From a virus: a stretch of DNA of 27,781 nt. The notes beneath the pieces are model-generated. The model saw nothing but the letters and a program-made list of their open reading frames with translations, did no database searches and was not told where the DNA came from. The first letter of the stretch is position 1; the number at the start of each line of letters is the position of its first letter. The stretch is taken from positions 1-27,781 of IMG/VR virus record IMGVR_UViG_3300050343_000194; one strand, given 5' to 3'. The translations under genes were made by a program, and so were the position numbers. Positions 19,856-25,664 of this stretch are shown here, piece by piece.

Positions 19856-20208
19856 TGGCATTTAAGTTAAAACCTCATTCGGAAGTTTTTGGGATACACG
19901 AAAAAACATCTCAATTTGGTACTCCTGTTATTTTAAAAGATGATTTGGAAGAAGGGGTTGAAGCTGAAGCCAATAGAGACGGTACTATTTTTGTTAGTTC
20001 TAAGTTATCTGATAAAAAGATAGAGAAAGCTGTGGCTCATGAAAAAGTGCATTTAGATCAGCTAGCTACAGGTCGATTACAATACACAGAAGATTCTGTA
20101 ACTTGGAAAAGAGATACAAAATCCCCAATGAAAGTGTATAAGCGATCTGAGATGAACGAAGGTCACCCTGATTTTGAGTGGGAAGACGAGGCATATAAAC
20201 AATCATAA
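19855..20208 (+). CDS. Putative HExxH zinc metallopeptidase-like protein (117 aa)
   Basis: The motif AHEKVHLDQ puts His62, Glu63 and His66 in a HExxH zincin signature. A downstream EWEDEAYKQ (Glu110 or Glu112) could supply the third zinc ligand, as in small phage and bacterial zincins. The N-terminus MAFKLKP resembles that of the protein at 21619 (MAFKMKP), and the sequence also carries an SPMK motif. The length is short for a free protease. It could act on virion proteins during maturation, or be a structural zinc protein that has lost activity. It overlaps the previous stop (TAATG) and is 2 bp from the next gene. Confidence 0.55.
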   Translation: MAFKLKPHSEVFGIHEKTSQFGTPVILKDDLEEGVEAEANRDGTIFVSSKLSDKKIEKAVAHEKVHLDQLATGRLQYTEDSVTWKRDTKSPMKVYKRSEMNEGHPDFEWEDEAYKQS

Positions 20209-20210
20209 TT

Positions 20211-20624
20211 ATGGCAATTACATATAGAGGACAAGCAAGTAAACTTAATAAAATTGAGTCAAAACAAAACGCAAGTGGTTTTCAAGAAAAATCTGACCCA
20301 GGCCCAAGACAAGGCGTTGGCGGTGAAGATGTATCTTTGAAACAAGCTAAAGCATCTTTTCAAGAAAGACTTTCGTCACCAGGTAAAAAGAAAAACTTTT
20401 ATGGTGGTGAAGCTTATTTTCAAGACGGGTACGGTGGCGATTTAGCTAGTCCTGCTAAAATGAATCCAATAACACAAAAATCAAAATCATCGCCTTTTAA
20501 AATAAACGAGGCTTTAGTATCAGGTGCTGCATTAACAGGTAAAAAGTTTGTAGATGTAGGAGCTGAAGTAGGCAAAGCTTTTAAGGAACAAGAAGAACCT
20601 AAAGCGGCGGATCTAACAAAATAA
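20211..20624 (+). CDS. SPxK-motif low-complexity protein (137 aa)
   Basis: The product begins MAITYRGQASKLNKIESKQN and is polar and probably disordered for most of its length. It contains three SPxK-type motifs: SSPGKKKNFYGG, ASPAKMNPI and SSPFKINEA. A short hydrophobic stretch (EALVSGAALTGKKFVDVGAE) could be a helix. The ending is acidic, then KAADLTK. No family is recognised. Its neighbours on both sides carry the same motif, so these genes likely make one virion substructure or share one partner. The role is unknown. Confidence 0.6.
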   Translation: MAITYRGQASKLNKIESKQNASGFQEKSDPGPRQGVGGEDVSLKQAKASFQERLSSPGKKKNFYGGEAYFQDGYGGDLASPAKMNPITQKSKSSPFKINEALVSGAALTGKKFVDVGAEVGKAFKEQEEPKAADLTK

Positions 20625-20638
20625 CATAACTAACTAAA

Positions 20639-21619
20639 ATGGGAACAAAAGGGAAAAAGAACATACCGATTACTGCAAGAGTAGAATCAGGTTTATTTAA
20701 TCAAAAGAAAGGTGTGAAAGAGCCTTTATTAAACGTGGGACCAGCTGGTGTGCATGGTAATAATCAAACTAGAGATATACCATCACCAAGTAAACTAAGA
20801 GGTTACTCAATGAAAAAAAAAACTGAGTCACCACTAAAACAGCAGTTAGCAGAAAATAAACCTATACAAGCTGTAATTACAACACAGGGTGCTGGTCAAA
20901 TGATTACTGAAAAAGGTAAAGAAAAAACTAGAAATAAGAGTTGGGACGATTTAAGAGCTGAAGGCTGGTCTGAAGATAAAATACAAGAGGCAAAAGATTG
21001 GAGGTCTAAGAACAAAGATGCCCCTAGTGATCAGGTGGGGACAGGAGAATTTGAACCAGATACAAAGAAATTTGTACCTGGCAAAAAAGAAATTAAATTA
21101 GAAGATCTTGAAGCGGAAGGTAAAAGAGGAATTTCTCAAGGTTGGGAAGTAAATCAACAAGCAAGAAAACAAAGAAAACTAAGTGGCAATATTGAAAAAG
21201 GTCAAAAGAATATAGACAAGTATTCTGGAAGGCTTAGTGAATTGGGAACACAGGGAAAAGATGGGACTTGGACCATGAATGAAGGTGGTAATTCTAAAAA
21301 GTTTAAGAAAAACTTAAGACGTCTTAATGAAGCAACCAGAAATAGAAAAGCTTCTCAGGATCAGTTTGATACTTATTCTAAAGGTGTTTCAAGAGGCGCT
21401 AGTGGATATAGGGGTGATACATTCAATGTAACGGAAAAAGCAACTATTTCTGATGTAGGTAATATAGACCAACAAGTCGCTTTTTTAACCGGAGGTAACG
21501 AAGGAACTAACAGCAGTAATACAACAAACCCGTTAATTGATGATGTAAAAGGACCGCCTAAAAAATACTCTAGATTTTTTAAGACTAAATCACCAATGAA
21601 GAAAAACTACTTTAAATAA
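20639..21619 (+). CDS. SPxK-motif basic protein (326 aa)
   Basis: This is the longest of the SPxK group. SPSKLRGY and ESPLKQQ occur in the first quarter and KSPMKKNYFK at the extreme C-terminus. The centre is highly charged and helical (WDDLRAEGWSEDKIQEAKDW), followed by a repeated Lys/Asn/Arg-rich stretch (GNIEKGQKNIDKYSGRLSEL) likely to form a coiled coil. No catalytic motif is visible. It ends in a TAATG overlap with the next gene. It may be an internal capsid or ejected protein. This is inferred only from charge, position ahead of the packaging genes and the shared motif. Confidence 0.6.
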   Translation: MGTKGKKNIPITARVESGLFNQKKGVKEPLLNVGPAGVHGNNQTRDIPSPSKLRGYSMKKKTESPLKQQLAENKPIQAVITTQGAGQMITEKGKEKTRNKSWDDLRAEGWSEDKIQEAKDWRSKNKDAPSDQVGTGEFEPDTKKFVPGKKEIKLEDLEAEGKRGISQGWEVNQQARKQRKLSGNIEKGQKNIDKYSGRLSELGTQGKDGTWTMNEGGNSKKFKKNLRRLNEATRNRKASQDQFDTYSKGVSRGASGYRGDTFNVTEKATISDVGNIDQQVAFLTGGNEGTNSSNTTNPLIDDVKGPPKKYSRFFKTKSPMKKNYFK

Positions 21620-21978
21620 TGGCATTTAAAATGAAACCTTGTTCTCCAGCTTTAATGACGACTGAGAGATACGGAAGTCCTATTAAAAAGGCAAAGTCAA
21701 AATCATACGCACCTAAGCGTAATAAAAAATCTGGTAACTACGCTGAAGTTAAAAAAGGTGGAGGTACTGGTAAAGATGCTGGAGGCGGAATGACAGCCAA
21801 AGGTGTTGCTAATTACAATAAAAAAACTGGTGGTAATTTAAAAACCGCAGTAACAACCCCTCCATCAAAATTAGACCCAGATAGTAAGGCAGCAAAAAGA
21901 CGTAAATCATTTTGTGCGAGATCAAGAGGTTGGACTGGTGAAAGAGGTAAAGCAGCAAGACGTAAATGGAATTGCTAA
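21619..21978 (+). CDS. DUF6321-like basic protein (119 aa)
   Basis: The C-terminal part reads GGGMTAKGVANYNKKTGGNL, KTAVTTPPSKLDPDSKAAKR, RKSFCARSRGW and GKAARRKWNC. This closely follows the pattern KSFCAR...ALRKWNC of the DUF6321 family (recalled, not searched), found in marine phages. The family's function is unknown. The N-terminus MAFKMKPCSPALMTTERYGS carries a GSPIKK motif and resembles the start of the zincin-like protein at 19855. The two conserved Cys (in FCAR and KWNC) may bind a metal. The strong positive charge suggests nucleic-acid or capsid contact. The stop is 1 bp before the next ATG. Confidence 0.65.
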   Translation: MAFKMKPCSPALMTTERYGSPIKKAKSKSYAPKRNKKSGNYAEVKKGGGTGKDAGGGMTAKGVANYNKKTGGNLKTAVTTPPSKLDPDSKAAKRRKSFCARSRGWTGERGKAARRKWNC

Positions 21979-21979
21979 A

Positions 21980-22135
21980 ATGAAATCAAAAGGATTAGGG
22001 GATACCATAGAAAAAATAACCAAAGCAACCGGAATTAAGAAGCTAGTAGATAAACTACCTGGCGATTGCGGATGCGCAAATAGAAAAGAAATGTTAAACA
22101 AAGCATTTCCTTATAAACAAAAACCAAACAATTAA
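21980..22135 (+). CDS. Small conserved protein, KGLGDTIxKITKATGIK type (51 aa)
   Basis: ATG 21980 is chosen because it follows the upstream stop (21976-21978) by one base; the frame is open further upstream, but that would overlap the DUF6321-like gene by about 65 nt. The product begins MKSKGLGDTIEKITKATGIK and has a Cys pair in GDCGCANRK followed by LNKAFPYK. I recall similar short proteins from many phages of marine bacteria, with no known role. The CGC turn could bind metal or form a disulfide. It lies in the basic protein block before the packaging genes. Confidence 0.65.
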   Translation: MKSKGLGDTIEKITKATGIKKLVDKLPGDCGCANRKEMLNKAFPYKQKPNN

Positions 22136-22146
22136 ATTAAATCATT

Positions 22147-22425
22147 ATGAGTAAATTAAAAACAGTAGACGTAGATCACAAAGAAGTAAAGTCAATTTCT
22201 GAAGAGCAATTAAAATCGTTGCAAGAAACAGTAAATAAGCAAAATCAAATACAAATGCAAATTGGTGGTATTGAAGGGCATAAGGCCGGTTTAGTATCTC
22301 AGTTGCAAGAAGTGGTTAGTGAATTGCAAAAACTACAAGCTGATTTAGAGAAAGAGCATGGACCAGTTAATATTGATTTAACTACAGGGGAAATTAGTGA
22401 ACAAGATGTCCCAGCAAGTAATTAG
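22147..22425 (+). CDS. Coiled-coil protein (92 aa)
   Basis: After a short N-terminus the protein forms one long heptad-like segment (EEQLKSLQETVNKQNQIQMQ, then GLVSQLQEVVSELQKLQADL and EKEH), ending with PVNIDLTTGEISEQD. This is a typical parallel coiled coil of about 60 residues with an acidic tail. No family is recognised. It could be a scaffold, an adaptor or an assembly chaperone. It is 11 bp after the 51-residue gene, and its 3' end overlaps the next frame by about 20 nt. Confidence 0.65.
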   Translation: MSKLKTVDVDHKEVKSISEEQLKSLQETVNKQNQIQMQIGGIEGHKAGLVSQLQEVVSELQKLQADLEKEHGPVNIDLTTGEISEQDVPASN

Positions 22426-22630
22426 AAAAATCAGTGTTGGAAAAGACTATAAGAATGACGCTATGCACTATGCTGTTGGACAGGAAGTGTATGGCGGTCA
22501 TACTATAGCCCATATTGTAGAGGAAGAAGAAAAGTACTCTATCTACATTACAAAGAAAGATATGTTGATGCCTTGGAAAGATTTCAATAAGAACATGTCT
22601 ATATCCGTGGAATATGATCTTTCATGGTAA
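22406..22630 (+). CDS. Small hypothetical protein (74 aa)
   Basis: ATG 22406 (MSQQVIRKISVGKDYKND) is preferred to an in-frame GTG at 22397; either overlaps the upstream coiled-coil gene. The product is mostly beta-type (GGHTIAHIVEEEEKYSIYI) with a C-terminal MPWKDFNKNMSISVEYDLSW. No domain is recognised. The stop is directly followed by the next gene's ATG at 22631. Its tight packing in the late operon indicates that it is expressed with the neighbouring virion genes. Function unknown. Confidence 0.55.
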   Translation: MSQQVIRKISVGKDYKNDAMHYAVGQEVYGGHTIAHIVEEEEKYSIYITKKDMLMPWKDFNKNMSISVEYDLSW

Positions 22631-23224
22631 ATGCACAGTGTATTTAATTATTTAGTTGAACCGAAGGGTAGTAGGTCAACTGGAAAAAAAAATATAGAAG
22701 GACAAGAACTATTATTAAATACAGACTTACAAAATCACGAATACGTAAATAGAATAGGTACCGTGTTAAGTTTACCACTAGTAACAGTATATAAAGAATT
22801 AAAAGAAGGTGATGATGTTATTGTACATCATAATGTGTTCAGAAGATTCAGGGATGTTAGGGGTAAAGAGAAAGATAGTAAGAACTACTTAAGTGAAAAT
22901 GTATATTTAGTTCAACCAGATCAAGTATATGCTTATAAAAGAAATGACGAATGGAAAGCCTTAGAAGGTTTTGTATTTGTTATGCCTATAAAAGAAACAA
23001 AAATGTTTTCGGTAAATGATGAAAAACCATTAATAGGTATTGTAAAATACTCAAATGGTGAATTTGAAAAAGAGCAATTGATAGGGTTTAGACCAAATTC
23101 AGAATATGAATTTATAATAGAAGGGCAGAGGTTATACCGAGTACCCGTCAATTCAATTACAATCAAATATGAACATCAAGGAAACGAAGAAGAATATAAT
23201 CCAGGCTGGGCACAGGGCAGTTGA
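22631..23224 (+). CDS. Possible tandem GroES-like protein (197 aa)
   Basis: The first half has a GroES-like order: strand FNYLVEP, a long polar loop (SRSTGKKNIEGQELLLNTDL), RIGTVLSLPL, LKEGDDVIVHHNVFRRF, and a closing YLVQPDQVYAYKR. The second half seems to repeat it weakly (PLIGIVKYSN, QLIGFRPNSEYEFIIEGQRL, VNSITIKYEHQ). The K-x-GD-x-V-x-HH pattern is reminiscent of Cpn10 barrels but the usual mobile-loop hydrophobic tripeptide is not obvious. It may be a second co-chaperonin, a capsid-specific cofactor like T4 gp31, or an unrelated beta-barrel virion protein. It is immediately upstream of the packaging genes and overlaps the candidate small terminase by 56 nt. Confidence 0.45.
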   Translation: MHSVFNYLVEPKGSRSTGKKNIEGQELLLNTDLQNHEYVNRIGTVLSLPLVTVYKELKEGDDVIVHHNVFRRFRDVRGKEKDSKNYLSENVYLVQPDQVYAYKRNDEWKALEGFVFVMPIKETKMFSVNDEKPLIGIVKYSNGEFEKEQLIGFRPNSEYEFIIEGQRLYRVPVNSITIKYEHQGNEEEYNPGWAQGS

Positions 23225-23444
23225 GGAACTTATAAAAGTAGCTAAAGAAGATATTGTTGATTCAGACGATGATATATCAGCTGACAGATTAAAAAATGCC
23301 GCAGCCACTAAAAAGCTTGCAATTTTCGACGCTTTTGAGATACTTAACCGCATCGAGGAAGAAGAAAGAATTCTTGATAACAAACCAAAAAAAGAAGTTA
23401 AATCAACTTCGTTTGGTGGTTTTGCTGAAAATAGATCTAAATAA
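23169..23444 (+). CDS. Candidate terminase small subunit (91 aa)
   Basis: The product is helical and charged (AVEELIKVAKEDIVDSDDDI, then SADRLKNAAATKKLAIFDAF and EILNRIEEEE), ending in GGFAENRSK. Small helical proteins with this layout commonly sit directly before large terminases in phages of Bacteroidota. The stop/start overlap with the large terminase (TAATG) supports a linked job in DNA recognition or assembly of the packaging motor. No clear helix-turn-helix is visible, so the assignment is mostly from context. The start ATG at 23169 overlaps the upstream gene by 56 nt; there is no later in-frame ATG. Confidence 0.45.
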   Translation: MNIKETKKNIIQAGHRAVEELIKVAKEDIVDSDDDISADRLKNAAATKKLAIFDAFEILNRIEEEERILDNKPKKEVKSTSFGGFAENRSK

Positions 23445-25660
23445 TGTACGAGCAATCTCTATATAAAGTTATAGAACCTATAAAGCGTACTACAATATCT
23501 AGGCTTAATAAAGGTAAAAAATGGGATTACGGATATAACAAGGAACATGATGTAGTTGTTATCAGTAAAACTGGACAAATAGGAAAAATATATGAGATAC
23601 AAAATCTCAAAATAGCATTACCTAAATCACCAGGTAAGCTAGATAAAACTACAGATAAATGGACGCCAGCTGAGTATCCTCCTCAATTAAAAAGTATTAA
23701 AACTATTTTTGATTGGAGAGATTACCCAGAAGGTTTCAAAAAAACTTGGGGGGAATATATAGATGAAAACTTTAATAAACGGGAAAACGGTCATTGGTTC
23801 AATAATAAGGGTGTGGATACTTACATTACTGGTACTCACTTTATGTACTTGCAGTGGTCCAAAATTGATGTTGGGAAACCAGACTTTAGGGAAGCAAATA
23901 GATTATTCTTCATTTTCTGGGAAGCTTGCAGAGCCGATTCTAGATCCTATGGGATGTGCTACCTTAAGAACCGTCGATCTGGATTTTCTTTCATGTCATC
24001 AGCTGAAATTGTTAATCTTGCAACAATATCCTCGGATTCACGGTTCGGTGTATTGTCCAAATCTGGACAGGATGCTAAGAAGATGTTCACTGACAAGGTG
24101 GTACCAATCTCTGTTAATTATCCGTTCTTCTTCAAACCAATACAAGACGGAATGGACCGTCCGAAGACCGAACTCGCGTATAGGGTCCCGGCCTCGAAAT
24201 TTACCAGGAGGAGACTCGATTCGAAGGATAGATCCGGAAGAGAAACGCTTGAAGGATTGGATACGACCATCGATTGGAAGAACACCGGCGACAACGCCTA
24301 TGATGGGGAGAAACTTAAACTCCTCGTCCACGATGAATCAGGGAAGTGGGAAAGGCCGAACAACATCCTCAACAACTGGCGTGTTACGAAAACCACCCTT
24401 AGATTAGGTAGTAGAGTCATAGGTAAGTGTATGATGGGATCAACATCAAACGCTTTAGACAAAGGAGGAGAAAATTTTAAGAAATTATATAATAGTTCAG
24501 ATGTTACAAAAAGAAACGCCAATGGACAGACTCGCTCGGGATTATATAGTTTGTTCATACCTATGGAATGGAACTACGAGGGATTCATTGATTCTTATGG
24601 GCTACCTGTATTCGACACACCAAAAAAACAAATTGTCGGGCCTCATGGGGATGAGATCGACCAAGGAGTAATAGAGCATTGGAATAACGAAGTTGAAGGT
24701 TTAAAAGGCGATCAAGATGCTTTAAATGAATTTTACAGGCAATTTCCAAGAACAGAAGAGCACGCTTTTAGGGACGAAACAAAAAACAGTATATTTAATT
24801 TAGCAAAAATATACGAACAAATAGATTACAACGAAGACTTAGGTAACAGTAATGTTTTAACAAGGGGTAGTTTTCAATGGGAAAATGGTATAAAGGATTC
24901 AAAAGTAATTTTTTCACCAAATCCAAATGGAAGATTTCTAATAAGCTGGATACCTAATTATGATATACAGAATAGACAGATATCAAAAAACGGTATTAAA
25001 TGGCCCGGTAATGAACATATGGGCGCTTTTGGCTGTGATAGTTATGATATATCAGGGACAACAGACGGCAGGGGGTCTAAAGGGGCTTTACATGGATTAA
25101 CTAAGTTTAGTATGGAAGATGCACCACCTAGCACATTCTTTTTAGAATATGTAGCAAGACCACAAACAGCTGAAATGTTTTTTGAAGATGTATTAATGGC
25201 TTGTGTATTTTATGGTATGCCACTTCTTTGTGAAAATAACAAACCAAGACTTTTATATTATTTTAAAAGAAGAGGTTACAGAGGTTACTCTATGAATCGT
25301 CCTGATAAACTATGGAACAAATTATCAGTAACCGAAAGAGAAATAGGCGGAATACCTAATTCAAGTGAAGATATTAAACAAGCCCACGCTGCTGCTATTG
25401 AAATGTATATAGATAAGCACGTAGGTTTAAACGACCAAAACGAATATGGAACAATGTATTTTAATGAAACATTACAAGACTGGGCCAAATTCGATATAAA
25501 TAACAGAACAAAATTTGATGCCGCTATTAGCTCAGGGCTTGCTATTATGGCTTGTCATAAAGATTTATATAGACCAAATATCAAAATGGAAAGAGCACCA
25601 ATTAATTTAAGATTTGCTAAGTATCAAATCGAAGGATCAACATCAAAAATAATAAAATAG
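23444..25660 (+). CDS. terL: Terminase large subunit (738 aa)
   Basis: The ATPase domain carries a Walker-A-like YLKNRRSGFSFMSSAE (residues about 173-188) and a Walker-B-like LLVHDESGKW, with acidic Asp297 and Glu298. A coupling-motif candidate GKCMMGSTSN lies near 327-336. The nuclease domain has GAFGCDSYD, with Asp532 as a likely metal ligand. In this family the enzyme pumps DNA into the procapsid and cuts it. At 738 residues it is longer than typical (450-600), with an N-terminal extension of about 150 residues. The part of the gene at 24121-24360 is about 51% GC against about 33-42% in sampled flanks, which suggests a recombination tract. An SPGK motif occurs near residue 62. Confidence 0.85.
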   Translation: MYEQSLYKVIEPIKRTTISRLNKGKKWDYGYNKEHDVVVISKTGQIGKIYEIQNLKIALPKSPGKLDKTTDKWTPAEYPPQLKSIKTIFDWRDYPEGFKKTWGEYIDENFNKRENGHWFNNKGVDTYITGTHFMYLQWSKIDVGKPDFREANRLFFIFWEACRADSRSYGMCYLKNRRSGFSFMSSAEIVNLATISSDSRFGVLSKSGQDAKKMFTDKVVPISVNYPFFFKPIQDGMDRPKTELAYRVPASKFTRRRLDSKDRSGRETLEGLDTTIDWKNTGDNAYDGEKLKLLVHDESGKWERPNNILNNWRVTKTTLRLGSRVIGKCMMGSTSNALDKGGENFKKLYNSSDVTKRNANGQTRSGLYSLFIPMEWNYEGFIDSYGLPVFDTPKKQIVGPHGDEIDQGVIEHWNNEVEGLKGDQDALNEFYRQFPRTEEHAFRDETKNSIFNLAKIYEQIDYNEDLGNSNVLTRGSFQWENGIKDSKVIFSPNPNGRFLISWIPNYDIQNRQISKNGIKWPGNEHMGAFGCDSYDISGTTDGRGSKGALHGLTKFSMEDAPPSTFFLEYVARPQTAEMFFEDVLMACVFYGMPLLCENNKPRLLYYFKRRGYRGYSMNRPDKLWNKLSVTEREIGGIPNSSEDIKQAHAAAIEMYIDKHVGLNDQNEYGTMYFNETLQDWAKFDINNRTKFDAAISSGLAIMACHKDLYRPNIKMERAPINLRFAKYQIEGSTSKIIK
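24121..24400 (+). other. GC-rich tract inside the terminase gene
   Basis: By direct count 24121-24360 has 122 G or C in 240 (51%), while 23521-23580 has 33%, 24061-24120 40% and 24421-24480 35%. The reading frame is intact, but codons shift to G/C-ending forms (CTC, GTC, ACC, GCC, GAC, GGC). The tract covers residues about 226-319, including Walker B. The likely explanation is gene conversion from a higher-GC relative. Confidence 0.65.
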
Positions 25661-25664
25661 TAAT

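Noticed and set aside
24038-24331. 97-codon antisense open frame inside terL
   Set aside because: It lies entirely in the GC-rich tract, where stop codons are rare on both strands, and has no promoter, leader or recognisable domain. It is a shadow of the terminase frame.
23763-24407. 214-codon alternative forward frame inside terL
   Set aside because: It overlaps the clear terminase motifs in another frame, and its product is a low-complexity Arg/Ser/Pro-rich sequence.
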